DNA from: Microbacterium sp. MYb54
Lineage (GTDB): Bacteria; Actinomycetota; Actinomycetes; Actinomycetales; Microbacteriaceae
Length of the DNA: 64,000 nt
Assembly (NCBI RefSeq): GCF_002979515.1
Contig: NZ_PCPA01000015.1
Coordinates: forward strand, 23,485 to 87,484
Direction of reading: 5' to 3'
Made by a program: the position numbers and the translations under genes. A model generated the notes under the pieces. That model did no database searches and was not told the DNA's origin. It worked only from the letters and a program-made list of their open reading frames with translations. Numbering within the stretch: the first letter of the stretch is position 1; the number at the start of each line of letters is the position of its first letter. Below are positions 41,757 to 50,781 of the stretch, piece after piece.

Positions 41757-43025
41757 TCACCGCAGCGCCGCCGAGGCGACCGCACGCATCGCGGATGTGA
41801 CCACACCGAACGCTCCGGGCGATGAGAGCGCACACAGCACCTCCACCACGTGCTGCACCGCGTGCGTGTCACTCACTCCTCGCCCCCACTCCCCCTCCCA
41901 GTGCGACCGCAGCGTCCATTCCGAGAACCGACGAACGTCGTCTCGCCCTGGAGCGAGCACGCCCTCTCCGGCAGCAACCGCGTCAGCCACTTCGTCGACG
42001 GTGGCCGCGGACCGGTCGGCGACGGCGAGCAGGGCGAGGGTGGCTTTCCGAGACTGCCCGCTGAGATACGGGCCCGCCCGCCCGGCCTCTCGCACGACCT
42101 CGACGATCCGCTGGAATGCGCGAGCCTCTCCGACCGCCAACGACTGCCCCCGGTGCGTGACGACGACGCGTCCGCGCAGGCGGCGCACCGCCTTCGTCCG
42201 TCGCGCGAGCACCATGAGCGCATCCACGGGATCGGGCAGCCCATCCACCGCGGCATCCGGCCAGTCGAGGGCCTCGACGACTTCGGACACCACCGCACGG
42301 GGCAGCCACCCATCGGCCTGATCCTGCTCGACGCCGTCGGAGCCGATCCGCGCGACCAGCATCCGCAGGCTGGCCGTCGCCGACTCGATTGCCGCCGCCT
42401 CCGGAGGGGGCGCTGCGACGAGCCCCGTTTCTTCGAGGTGCGCGAGTAGCGCGAGTCTCCGCACCGGAGTCAGCGTCTCGGAAAGCGTCGCGATCGGCGA
42501 GGACGGCTGCAGGCCCTGGCCGATTTGCACCCCGACCGATGAGTCGAAGTGCGGCTGTACCAACCCGAATCGCTGCGCGAGCTCGAACTCGACATGCTCG
42601 GCGCGGAACGGCGGGCGCCGGACCTGCCACCCCACCGATCCCTCGTGCTCAGCCCGTCGCTCGCTCGGCACCGCTCGTCCGATGTCGACGACCGTGACCC
42701 TCGGATCGCCCATCATGGCTGTGAACGGGCCGCTGATAACCACGTCGACGACATCGGCGACACCGGGAATCGCGACCTGCTGCGCCTCTGACCTCCAGGG
42801 CGTGAGGTCGATGAGGGGCGACGAGTCGGCGCCGTCGTCGGACTCCGCCCATTCGAACTCAGACCATTCGGGCTCGAGCCCGAGGCTCAGCCGGTACGCC
42901 TCGATGACCCAATAGGAGGGCGCATCGCGCGGGACACCGATGACACGGGTGAACTCGGGACGATCGGCCACTGACATCTCGACATGAAGGGCCCGCGTGA
43001 CGTGGACGTGCTCTGAGAGGTTCAT
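41757..43025 (-). CDS. Hypothetical protein with pRiA4b ORF-3-like N-terminus
   Basis: A 422-residue soluble protein. The N-terminal about 170 residues resemble the plasmid pRiA4b ORF-3 family (L-H-V-E-M..., F-T-R-V-I-G-V-P, then Y-W-V-I-E-A-Y-R-L-S-L-G-L-E-P-E and W-x-F-E-W). The rest is helical, Ala- and Arg-rich, with no recognised domain. The family is widespread and its function is not known. ATG 43025 has a weak ribosome-binding site. It converges with the DUF2975-XRE pair, eight bases from its stop. Confidence 0.6.
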   Translation of the reverse strand: MNLSEHVHVTRALHVEMSVADRPEFTRVIGVPRDAPSYWVIEAYRLSLGLEPEWSEFEWAESDDGADSSPLIDLTPWRSEAQQVAIPGVADVVDVVISGPFTAMMGDPRVTVVDIGRAVPSERRAEHEGSVGWQVRRPPFRAEHVEFELAQRFGLVQPHFDSSVGVQIGQGLQPSSPIATLSETLTPVRRLALLAHLEETGLVAAPPPEAAAIESATASLRMLVARIGSDGVEQDQADGWLPRAVVSEVVEALDWPDAAVDGLPDPVDALMVLARRTKAVRRLRGRVVVTHRGQSLAVGEARAFQRIVEVVREAGRAGPYLSGQSRKATLALLAVADRSAATVDEVADAVAAGEGVLAPGRDDVRRFSEWTLRSHWEGEWGRGVSDTHAVQHVVEVLCALSSPGAFGVVTSAMRAVASAALR

Positions 43026-43213
43026 CCGGGCAACGCTAGATCGCGGCTGACCCCGCCTTGTGCCCCGAGAACACGATCTGTCGAGAACTCATCGGAACCC
43101 GAGATCGTGCAGGGAAGCTCGCGCGAGCCCCCTGAGATCAGTCACCGCGAAGCGAAGGCCCTGCCGCACGAGAGGAGCATCCTCACCGCACCGCAGGGCC
43201 TGGCCTCCGCCGA

Positions 43214-45427
43214 TCAGCGCAGCACGAACTCCACCGTCGTGACGTTGCCGGCCACGTCGTAGACGTGCAGCGTGTTGGCACCCTTGACGCCTCCGAACGC
43301 TCCCGGCTTCACGAAGTTGAGGTCTGACCAGGCGTTGTTCGTCAGGTCCTTCACCACGCCGTTGAGCTCGACCCGGTCGATCTTGCCCGCGTCGTTGAGC
43401 TTGTAGCTCACCTTGTCGTAGCCCGCCGCGTCGCCGACCGTGAAGGAGTCGCCCGTCTTGACGGTCACGGTGGGGGCTGTGGCATCGACGACCACATCGA
43501 AGGTCGAGGTCTTCGAGATGTTGCCCGCGGCATCCTGCGCGTTGTACCTGACCGTGTATGCCCCGTCGGGGAGCGTCACCGTCGCGACGTGCGAGCCGCT
43601 CGTGCCCGCGACGGGCGACTGCGTGCTCTTGACGAGCTTGCCGCCCTGGTAGATGTTTGCGACGATGCGCGCGAGGCCGACCTCGTCGGTCGCGTCGACC
43701 CGGATGTCGATGGTCTTAGACGGCCCGGCCGCGGTCGGGCTGACGAGAGTCACCTGCGGACGCGTGGTGTCCGGCACCTGACCTGCGACGAAGGCGACCG
43801 AGGTCTTCTCGGAGCGATTGCCGTACATGTCGACGGCGGTCACCTCGGCGATGTAGCGTGTGCCCTTCGTGAGGGTGATGAGCGGGGCATCGGCCTGTCG
43901 ACCGTTGCGGATGGCGAGCGGGATCTCGAGGACGCTCGGACGCGGGGCGATCTGGAAGTCCGCGAGGACCTTCGCGCCGGCACGGATCGGCAGCGCCTCG
44001 ACACCGGTAGCCGCATCGCGGACCCGCACGTCGTAGCCGTAGACTGACTCGTCATCGGTCGCGGCGGGGACGCGGAGCACGTCGGCTCCAGCGGCTGTCA
44101 CGACATGTTCCGGCGCACCCTGCTGCACCGGGGCGACGTTGTCACGAGCGGCCGAGGTGTAATCGAAGTTCGCGCGCACCTCTTCGGGCGTGGCTCCGTC
44201 GAGGCGGACCGTCCAGGTCGGGCCAGCGAGCGTGCCCGCGCTGGCGAAGGGGTAACCGGACTGGTAGCCCCACGCACCGTTCGTGTAGGTGCGCTCGTCA
44301 TCGGCCGCGAAGTTGATGCGGTCGACCTCGGTGCGGTCGGCGTAGACCTCGACGTACAGCGCCTGAGCGGTCGGAATCGTGAACTCGTCCCAGAGGGCGT
44401 TGCCGTAGATCTGGTACGCGTCGTGCGGGGTCTCGGTGTACGACATCGATCCGTCGTTGACCGCGGTGAACGCGCCCTGCCAGATCGAACGCTCGTCGTT
44501 CAGATTCAGGTGCGAGTGGCCCGAGAAGTAGACCGCCTGCGGGTAGCCGGAGAGGTCGGCGGTGAGAGCAGCGTTGGAGGCCTGGGCCCCGTCGTAGACC
44601 GTGTTGGCGGTGGGGCGGTGGCCGACGACGAAGAGCGGCTTGTTGAGGGCGTCGGGCTCCGCGGAGAGGGCGGCGAGGCGTCCCTGAAGCCAAGCGCGCT
44701 GCGCCCCCGAGTATCGCTCGGTGTCGATCACGAGGAACGTCTGGTCGTCGACCGTCTTCTCGTAGTAGCCGCCGGATGCGTTCGGGAACCACTCGCCGTA
44801 GTACTTGGCCATGTCGGCGTTGCCCACGTCGTGGTTGCCGTGCGACATCAGGATCGGGGTGTCGTCGAGGCCGAGGCGGTCGATGTTCTCGTCGAAGATC
44901 GTCTTCACGACCTGGTGGTCGGGCGCGGTGTTGTTGTTGTTGTCGTTGATCTGGTCGCCGTTGGAGATGATCAGGTCGGGGTCGGGGTTGATCGATGCGA
45001 GCGTGTCGAAGTGGCTCGCCCAGATGCCCCGGTTCTTCTCGGTGAGGGCCGACGTGTGCACGTCGCTCATCACGAAGAACGACAGCAGCGGCTCCTCGGC
45101 GGTCTTGATGATGTAGCCCTCGATCTCGGCTGGCGATGTGGCACCGCCCTTGATCGACACCGCGGCGAGGTTGGTCGTCTCGCCGATCACGAGCGGCTTC
45201 TTGTAGACCGGGCTTTTGGCGGTCGGCGTCGATCCGTCGAGGGTGTACCTGATCTCGGCGCCCTGCGGCCCGGTGAGTGCGACCGTGGTCGACTCGGTGA
45301 ATCGTCCACCCTCCTGGCTGAACGTCGGAGCAGCCAACTCATCGGCGGCGTTCGCCGCTGCGAGGGGGAACGCGACGGCGGCGGCGACGGCCGCGAGCGT
45401 GCACACCCCTGCGATCTGTCTCTTCAC
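43214..45427 (-). CDS. Secreted metallophosphoesterase with chitobiase-type and Ig-like domains
   Basis: A 737-residue secreted protein. After a signal peptide (about 1-25, A-N-A-A) comes a chitobiase C-terminal-type domain (about 32-95: I-R-Y-T-L-D-G-S-T-P-T, Y-K-K-P-L-V). The calcineurin-like phosphoesterase domain (about 105-375) carries S-D-V-H, N-G-D-Q, H-G-N-H-D, V-G-H-R-P and S-G-H-S-H. C-terminal fibronectin/Ig-like domains follow (about 430-735). GTG 45427 follows GAGGA. It is probably an extracellular phosphatase or nucleotidase. No anchor motif is seen, so it may be released. Confidence 0.85.
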   Translation of the reverse strand: MKRQIAGVCTLAAVAAAVAFPLAAANAADELAAPTFSQEGGRFTESTTVALTGPQGAEIRYTLDGSTPTAKSPVYKKPLVIGETTNLAAVSIKGGATSPAEIEGYIIKTAEEPLLSFFVMSDVHTSALTEKNRGIWASHFDTLASINPDPDLIISNGDQINDNNNNTAPDHQVVKTIFDENIDRLGLDDTPILMSHGNHDVGNADMAKYYGEWFPNASGGYYEKTVDDQTFLVIDTERYSGAQRAWLQGRLAALSAEPDALNKPLFVVGHRPTANTVYDGAQASNAALTADLSGYPQAVYFSGHSHLNLNDERSIWQGAFTAVNDGSMSYTETPHDAYQIYGNALWDEFTIPTAQALYVEVYADRTEVDRINFAADDERTYTNGAWGYQSGYPFASAGTLAGPTWTVRLDGATPEEVRANFDYTSAARDNVAPVQQGAPEHVVTAAGADVLRVPAATDDESVYGYDVRVRDAATGVEALPIRAGAKVLADFQIAPRPSVLEIPLAIRNGRQADAPLITLTKGTRYIAEVTAVDMYGNRSEKTSVAFVAGQVPDTTRPQVTLVSPTAAGPSKTIDIRVDATDEVGLARIVANIYQGGKLVKSTQSPVAGTSGSHVATVTLPDGAYTVRYNAQDAAGNISKTSTFDVVVDATAPTVTVKTGDSFTVGDAAGYDKVSYKLNDAGKIDRVELNGVVKDLTNNAWSDLNFVKPGAFGGVKGANTLHVYDVAGNVTTVEFVLR

Positions 45428-45732
45428 TTGATCCTCTTCCACGTGTATATCTACGACGCGCGATTCGGCGCCCGAAAGCGACGTTAGGGAGCGAGTGGAG
45501 ACGCGGAAGGGCGGGAGCAGGAACGTTAGGTAAACAACTTTGACCTAGGGGCGCAGAAGACTCGAGGGAGAAGTAAATACAAGATCACGGAGCGCCTGCG
45601 GCGTGCCCACCCGAGGACAACTTCGATCCTGGACAACCGTGGCGCCGTGATGCCGTGGGTGCCGTGGTGCCGTAGTGCCGTAGTGCCGCGGCTGCCTCGC
45701 ACCCACTTGCGTCACGGCCGTCAGCGTCAGCG
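45428..45732. other. Intergenic stretch with 9-nt repeats
   Basis: 305 bases between the phosphoesterase start and the HNH stop. They contain an imperfect 9-base tandem repeat, GTGCCGTAG-like, over about 45640-45690, and a TCAGCG array at 45721-45732. I see no gene. Confidence 0.6.
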
Positions 45733-45735
45733 TCA
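45721..45735. repeat. TCAGCG repeats containing the HNH stop codon
   Basis: TCAGCG-TCAGCG-TCA: the third TCA (45733-45735) is the stop of the HNH gene. On the minus strand this gives three in-frame TGA codons six bases apart. Confidence 0.9.
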
Positions 45736-47130
45736 GGCGGCAATATCGAAGCGCGCTCGGCCGCCGAGCCGCGGGGTCTGTGCGGGGTCGACGTATCGGG
45801 GTGGGATGAACCAGACCCGCGCCGCCGCACCCCCGCTCCCGCTCCCGCTCCCGCTCCCGCTCCCGCTCCCGCTCCCGCTCCCGCTCCCGGCAGCATCGAT
45901 GCGGATCTCCCACCCGTTGTCATGGATGCGGTGATGGCATGTCTCGCACAGCAGCACCCCATTGGAGAGATCGGTCGGTCCGTGATCGCGTTTCCACCAT
46001 CGGATGTGATGCGCCTTCGTCATTTCCGGAGGCAATCCGCACATCGCACATCCCCCGTCACGCTCCACCAGCGCCAACCGTTGGGCTCGGGTGAACAACC
46101 GTCTCTCCCGCCCCCAATCGAGAATCTCACTATCCCCACCGAGAACACACGGAATCACGCCACCCCCAGCTGCCATCCTCCGCGCGGCTCCGACACTCAC
46201 CGGCTGATCGACACCGTCCACAGTCGCCGACCCGGTGCCGGCCTCCAGATCGTCGAGGTTCATCCGTACGATCACGGTCGCGCCCGCCACCGGAACCCGC
46301 CGCTCGCACCCGAGAACATGCGCGCAGAACACAGCGAGGGCATCAGCCTGAATCATCGGCACCGTCCGCCGATCCGCATCCGGAGCACCCGCGTCAGGAG
46401 CATCCTTCCGCGCAGCGAACGCCGCCGTCACGAACCCCCGGATCGCCGTCACGACCGGTGCCGCGGTCTCGACATCGAGCACAGCATTCAGATGCACCAT
46501 CCCATCCCGCTCGAACAACGACAGTGCGCGCTTGTTGCGGCGGTCTTCCTCCTGAGGCTCCAGACCATCAGGATCGAGCCACGCCTCCACCCTGACCACG
46601 AGCTTGCGCACGTCATCGAGCGCCAATCCTGCCGCCTTCTGCACCAGCATCCGCTCCCCTTCGGCGATGCGCTCCACCCCGGCGGCGACGCGGCAGCGAT
46701 CCAGCACCGCGATGATCAGCGCCGCGCCCTGCGCGCTCAGCGCCCCCGAACCGAGCGCCTCGCGGACAAGCGGGTACCTCGCCGGCAATGGCGATCCGAT
46801 CAGATCGGTGCGCGGCGCCGTCGCCTCGCCCACCTTGACGAGGCGAGAGGCATCTCCCGTCGACACACCCGTTGTCGCGGCGATCAGCTTGGCCGGAGTG
46901 CGGAAGCCCTGCTGCTTCGCCAGACTCTCCGCTCCCAGCTCGGGTCGTGACTCATGCGAGATGCCCGCGGCCACATCGACATGCACCGCATCAAGTCGCC
47001 GCTGGACCATACCTATCGCGTCGTTTACCGTGATGAGCTGCGCGCGGGAGAGGTCACCGGAATCGACGGCCCCCGACCAAGCCGCGTCAAGGCGAGCCAT
47101 CGCCTCGTGCAAACCGGTCAATGTCGACAT
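45733..47130 (-). CDS. DUF222 and HNH endonuclease domain protein
   Basis: A 465-residue protein. A DUF222 domain fills most of it (about 20-340). An HNH nuclease domain (about 365-420) has C-A-M-C-G-L-P, A-H-H-I, G-V-L-L-C-E-T-C-H-H-R-I-H. After this is a Gly-Ser run encoded by nine GCTCCC units, then about 35 residues. Such genes occur in many copies in actinobacteria and their target is unknown. ATG 47130 gives the usual N-terminus. The hexanucleotide array changes linker length without shifting frame. Confidence 0.9.
   Translation of the reverse strand: MSTLTGLHEAMARLDAAWSGAVDSGDLSRAQLITVNDAIGMVQRRLDAVHVDVAAGISHESRPELGAESLAKQQGFRTPAKLIAATTGVSTGDASRLVKVGEATAPRTDLIGSPLPARYPLVREALGSGALSAQGAALIIAVLDRCRVAAGVERIAEGERMLVQKAAGLALDDVRKLVVRVEAWLDPDGLEPQEEDRRNKRALSLFERDGMVHLNAVLDVETAAPVVTAIRGFVTAAFAARKDAPDAGAPDADRRTVPMIQADALAVFCAHVLGCERRVPVAGATVIVRMNLDDLEAGTGSATVDGVDQPVSVGAARRMAAGGGVIPCVLGGDSEILDWGRERRLFTRAQRLALVERDGGCAMCGLPPEMTKAHHIRWWKRDHGPTDLSNGVLLCETCHHRIHDNGWEIRIDAAGSGSGSGSGSGSGSGSGSGGAAARVWFIPPRYVDPAQTPRLGGRARFDIAA
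45835..45888. repeat. (GCTCCC)9 array inside the HNH gene
   Basis: Nine perfect GCTCCC copies (GGGAGC on the coding strand) encode a Gly-Ser linker near the C-terminus of the HNH protein. Slippage would change the linker by two residues per unit. Confidence 0.95.
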
Positions 47131-47253
47131 GCTTCATTTTATCCCGCATACACGCCAGATTCGTAGCTTTGCACGAATCGCATGCCGGAATTCCGCACAG
47201 ATCAAGCGATCGCGGCCATCCGAAGGACTGCACAAGAAGCGCTTATATAGAAC

Positions 47254-48141
47254 TTATCCACGAGTTTCGGGAATGCGCCCCGCAAGCAGCTCCTGCAACC
47301 GCCCGGCCTCACCGTCCGGCATCGCGTACCCGTGCTCTGCGGCCGGATACTCGCCACCGCGAACTTCGGCCGCATACGCCTCGACGCCGGCGATCGCGGC
47401 GCTGCGCAGATCGGCGTAGCGCTTGACGAACTTGGCTGAACCGCCGTCGTAGAGGCCGAGCAGATCGTGGAAGACGAGCACCTGTCCATCGGCATCCGCT
47501 CCGGCTCCGATGCCAATCACGGGTATGTCGAGCAGCGGCACGAGCGCGGCGGTGACCTCGGACGGCACCGCTTCGACCACGAGCATCGAGCATCCGGCAG
47601 CCTGCAGCGCGAGGGCGTCGTCGATCACGGCGAGCGCCGCGTCGGCGGTGCGTCCCTGCGCACGGTAGCCGCCGAGCGCTGTGGCCGTCTGCGGGGTGAG
47701 TCCGACGTGCCCGACGACCGGGATTCCGGCCCGCACGAGCGCCCGCGCACGGTCGACGGTCGTGCCGCCGCGCTCGATCTTCACGAGGTCGCAGCCGGCC
47801 TCTTTGATGAAGCGTTGAGCCGTGGTGATGGCGAGCTCGTCGGAGGCCTCATAGGAGCCGAACGGCAGGTCGCCGACGAGCAGTGGAGCGGTCAGTCCGC
47901 GCCGCACAGCCTTCGTCAGCATGAGCATCTCGTCGATCGTGACGGGAACTGTGCTGTCGTAGCCGAGCACGGTCATCGCGGCCGAGTCGCCCACGAGCAC
48001 GACATCGACGCCGGCGGTCTCGACGATCTGCGCGCTGGGGTGGTCGTAGGCGGTGACCATGACGATCGGTTCGCGAGCCCCCTTCTTCGCGGTCAGAGCA
48101 GCGAGCGTGACGCGCTTGCGGGGAGCGGCGTGGGCGCTCAT
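47254..48141 (-). CDS. panB: 3-methyl-2-oxobutanoate hydroxymethyltransferase
   Basis: A 295-residue Pan[16 protein letters not shown], the Mg-binding [22 protein letters not shown] and the catalytic Glu in V-V-E-A-V-P, with G-I-G-A-G. It makes ketopantoate from ketoisovalerate and methylene-THF. It is the last gene of the overlapping DUF2520-panC-panD-panB operon; ATG 48141 overlaps the panD stop. Confidence 0.95.
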   Translation of the reverse strand: MSAHAAPRKRVTLAALTAKKGAREPIVMVTAYDHPSAQIVETAGVDVVLVGDSAAMTVLGYDSTVPVTIDEMLMLTKAVRRGLTAPLLVGDLPFGSYEASDELAITTAQRFIKEAGCDLVKIERGGTTVDRARALVRAGIPVVGHVGLTPQTATALGGYRAQGRTADAALAVIDDALALQAAGCSMLVVEAVPSEVTAALVPLLDIPVIGIGAGADADGQVLVFHDLLGLYDGGSAKFVKRYADLRSAAIAGVEAYAAEVRGGEYPAAEHGYAMPDGEAGRLQELLAGRIPETRG

Positions 48142-48530
48142 GCGCTGGCCTCCGTCAGCAGACGGTCGACGGCGTCGTCGACCTGGATGATCGTGTTGCT
48201 GCGGTCGACATGCACGACGACCGGTTCGTAGCTCGCGAGGTCTTCGCGTGAGTAGTCGGCATAGGAGATGACGATGACGGTGTCGCCCGTGTGCACGAGG
48301 CGAGCGGCCGCGCCGTTGACCTGGACGACACCGGATCCGCGCTCGGCCACCAGGGTGTAGGTCTCGAACCGGGCGCCGTTGTCCACGTCGACGACATGCA
48401 CCTGCTCGTGCGGGAGGATGTCGGCGGCTTCCAGCAGGTCGGGGTCGATCGTGATCGATCCGACGTAATTCAGGTCGCTGGCAGTGATGGTCGCTCGGTG
48501 GATCTTCGACTTCAGCATGGTGCGTCGCAT
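48138..48530 (-). CDS. panD: Aspartate 1-decarboxylase
   Basis: A 130-residue PanD, the pyruvoyl enzyme that makes beta-alanine. The self-cleavage site is G-S in N-Y-V-G-S-I-T-I-D (about residues 24-25), with [10 protein letters not shown] upstream and V-I-V-I-S-Y-A near the end. ATG 48530 shares a base with the panC stop. Normal length. Confidence 0.95.
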   Translation of the reverse strand: MRRTMLKSKIHRATITASDLNYVGSITIDPDLLEAADILPHEQVHVVDVDNGARFETYTLVAERGSGVVQVNGAAARLVHTGDTVIVISYADYSREDLASYEPVVVHVDRSNTIIQVDDAVDRLLTEASA

Positions 48531-49456
48531 CAGACGTCGCCCTTCGGGTCGTGGGGATTCGCGTCCGGGACAGATGCGTCTGGGACAGATGCGTCTGCGA
48601 CAGATGCATCTGTGACGGAGAAGACGTGGTTGTCGATCAGCCGGGCAGCCCCGACGTGCGCGGCGACCGCGAGCAGAGCGTCGGCTTCGATGCGGGTGAC
48701 GGGTTGCAGCGTCTCGGCATCTCGGAGTTCGAGATACTCGGGGCCGATTCCGGCGTCGTCGAGCACACTGCGTGCGGCCGACAGGATGCTGTCGGCCTCG
48801 CGCTCCCCCGCGTCGAACACCACGGCCGCCGCCTCGAGGGCGCGGTTCAGGGCGGTCGCCCGCGCGCGGGCCTCCAGGTCGAGGTACACATTGCGTGAGC
48901 TCATGGCGAGCCCGTCGGCCTCGCGCACGATCGGGCACGCGACGATCCGCACGTCGAGGTCGAGGTCGCGCACGACGCGGCGGACCACCAGCACCTGCTG
49001 CGCATCCTTCTGTCCGAAGTACGCCGCATCCGGTCGGACGATCCCGAACAGTTTCGTGACGACCGTGGCGACGCCGTCGAAGTGGTGCGCTCCGCGGCTG
49101 GCGCCGTCGAGCACGTCGGTGAGGCCGTCGACGTGGATGTTCGTCGCGAACCCGTCGGGATAGATCTCCGCCGCGGCGGGGGCGAACAGAATGTCCACGG
49201 CCTCGGCTTCGGCGAGCGCGGCGTCGCGGTCCTCATCGCGCGGGTAGGCGCTGAGGTCTTCGTTCGCGCCGAACTGGGTCGGGTTCACGAAGAGCGAGAC
49301 GACGACGAGATCGGATGCCGCGCGCGCGGCACGCATGAGCGAGAGGTGGCCGTCGTGGAACGCGCCCATCGTGGGGACGAGGCCGATCGTCTTGTTCGCA
49401 CCCCTGGCTTCGCGGATCGCTGCTCTGACCTCGGGGATCGTGCGGAGGATCCTCAT
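48530..49456 (-). CDS. panC: Pantothenate synthetase
   Basis: A 308-residue PanC joining pantoate and beta-alanine with [35 protein letters not shown] and M-S-S-R-N-V-Y-L. The last 25 residues are unusual: three repeats of D-A-S-V-(A/P) encoded by 15-base DNA repeats. The start overlaps the DUF2520 stop (ATGA). The tail is outside the catalytic fold. Confidence 0.95.
   Translation of the reverse strand: MRILRTIPEVRAAIREARGANKTIGLVPTMGAFHDGHLSLMRAARAASDLVVVSLFVNPTQFGANEDLSAYPRDEDRDAALAEAEAVDILFAPAAAEIYPDGFATNIHVDGLTDVLDGASRGAHHFDGVATVVTKLFGIVRPDAAYFGQKDAQQVLVVRRVVRDLDLDVRIVACPIVREADGLAMSSRNVYLDLEARARATALNRALEAAAVVFDAGEREADSILSAARSVLDDAGIGPEYLELRDAETLQPVTRIEADALLAVAAHVGAARLIDNHVFSVTDASVADASVPDASVPDANPHDPKGDV
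48569..48615. repeat. 15-nt repeats in the panC 3' end
   Basis: Three copies of GACAGATGC(G/A)TCTG with a 15-base period encode the [10 protein letters not shown] repeats of the PanC tail. Each copy contains the palindrome-like CAGATGCRTCTG. Confidence 0.85.
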
Positions 49457-50229
49457 GCGGGCGACTCCTCGGTTGCAGTATCGGGGCGGGCAATAGCGGG
49501 GTGGGTGGCGATCGTGCGGGTGGCTTCGGCGAGAGCGTCGAACAGGTCATGGAGTGCGACCTCTCCGGCAGCTGCCCGCTGACGCGCGACGGTCGCCTCA
49601 TCCCCCCGGGCGATGGGTCCGGTCAGAACAGCGGCGGCACCGCTCGTCGCCCAGTTCTCGACGGTCTGACGGACGAGCGGGGCCAGGAGCGCCCGCGCTT
49701 CGTCGTGGGGAATGCCCGCAGCCGAGGCCAGCCTCTCGCCCGCGTCGAGCATGGTGAGGACGAAGTTCGAGGCGAAGGATGCGGCCGCGTGATAGGTCGC
49801 GCGGTGTGCGTCGTCGACCTCGAAAGCGCGAGCACCGAGGGCTGCGGCGAGCTGTTCCGCGACCTCGCGGGCTTCGGGCGTGCGGCCGGCGATCGCGGCG
49901 CCGATGCCGTTGAACGCCTCGGCCGCCTCCGTGCCGGTGAAGGTCTGCAGCGGATGGAGGCTGAAGTCCACGTCGGCGAGCGGGGTGGCGCCGGAGACAT
50001 GCCCGAGGAAGCGCGCGTGGGATCGGGCTTCGTGGGCGACCTCCGCGATCGCGGCATCCGGGACGCAGAGCAGCACGACGTCTGCATCAGGGATCTGCTC
50101 GTCGCGCCCGGACGGGCCGAGAACCTCGAGCTCCGCCGCGCGCAGTGCCCGCGCGAGTACACGTCCGAGACGGCCGGCGCCGACGATGGCGATGGTCGTT
50201 CCTGGTGTGAGCGAAGGAGAGGTCTGCAT
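49453..50229 (-). CDS. Rossmann-fold and DUF2520 protein of the pan operon
   Basis: A 258-residue protein. An NAD(P)-binding Rossmann start, I-A-I-V-G-A-G-R-L-G-R-V-L-A (about 12-25), is followed by a DUF2520 helical domain (about 130-245), with S-L-H-P-L-Q-T-F and A-A-S-F-A-S-N-F in between. The layout resembles ketopantoate reductase-like dehydrogenases. It is the first gene of the pan operon and overlaps panC. The same neighbourhood exists in mycobacteria (Rv3603c beside panC, as I recall). No panE is in the window, so a ketopantoate reductase role is a fair guess. Confidence 0.8.
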   Translation of the reverse strand: MQTSPSLTPGTTIAIVGAGRLGRVLARALRAAELEVLGPSGRDEQIPDADVVLLCVPDAAIAEVAHEARSHARFLGHVSGATPLADVDFSLHPLQTFTGTEAAEAFNGIGAAIAGRTPEAREVAEQLAAALGARAFEVDDAHRATYHAAASFASNFVLTMLDAGERLASAAGIPHDEARALLAPLVRQTVENWATSGAAAVLTGPIARGDEATVARQRAAAGEVALHDLFDALAEATRTIATHPAIARPDTATEESPA

Positions 50230-50399
50230 GTCGATTCCCCGAGCCGGAAGAGGCGGTTCGGATGGCAGAAGTATCCGCCCGTCGCGGCGTCCGCTCCAAA
50301 TCGCAGAGCAGAGTGCAAACCTCATCGGGACTTTTAGTTGTGATTATGCACTTACAAGACCAGGAGCTTTTGTCAATTCGCTCTCGCGCATCGAGTGAC

Positions 50400-50699
50400 C
50401 TAGAGAACCGAGTCCAGCAGCCCGGGGAAGAGCGCGTCGAGGTCGTCGCGCCGCAGCGTCAGCATCCGACGGCGCCCGTTCGGCTCGTTGCGGATGACGC
50501 CGGCTTCGCGCAGCACCTTCATGAAGTGCGACTTGGTCGACTTCGGCAGGTTCGGGTCGGTGGCGTGGCAGGCGGCCATGTCGAGGGGGCCATCGGCGAG
50601 CTGGCGCGTGATCGCGAGGCGCTCGGGGTCGCTGAGCGCGAAGAGCACGTCTGTGAGCTCGATCTCGGAGCGCTCCGGGTGCGGAAGGTCGCCAGGCAT
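50400..50699 (-). CDS. ArsR-like winged-helix regulator
   Basis: A 99-residue regulator: L-F-A-L-S-D-P-E-R-L-A-I-T-R-Q-L-A-D-G-P, K-S-T-K-S-H-F-M-K-V-L-R-E-A-G-V-I, then the wing N-E-P-N-G-R-R-R-M-L-T-L. It is the ArsR/HTH-20 type without metal ligands. ATG 50699 is next to two inverted repeats and the gene is divergent from an MFS transporter, which it probably represses. Confidence 0.85.
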   Translation of the reverse strand: MPGDLPHPERSEIELTDVLFALSDPERLAITRQLADGPLDMAACHATDPNLPKSTKSHFMKVLREAGVIRNEPNGRRRMLTLRRDDLDALFPGLLDSVL

Positions 50700-50700
50700 A

Positions 50701-50765
50701 GTTCGAGAATAGTTGAACAATCGACGGATGGCGAGTACGCTCCGATAGTTCGATGATTCTCGAAC
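50701..50765. promoter_or_regulatory. Two 18-bp operators between the ArsR-like and MFS genes
   Basis: GTTCGA-GAATAG-TTGAAC (50701-50718, one mismatch) and GTTCGA-TGATTC-TCGAAC (50748-50765, perfect arms). They lie against the two divergent starts, with centres 47 bases apart. Confidence 0.7.
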
Positions 50766-50781
50766 CTTACGAGGAGACCCC

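Noticed and set aside
43072..43109. Inverted repeat CACGATCT/AGATCGTG in the spacer before 43214
   Set aside because: The stem is only 8 bp with a 22-base loop and no link to a start or stop; not enough to call a site.
48142..48609. N-terminal extension of panB
   Set aside because: It overlaps panD and panC in another frame, and panB begins normally at ATG 48141.
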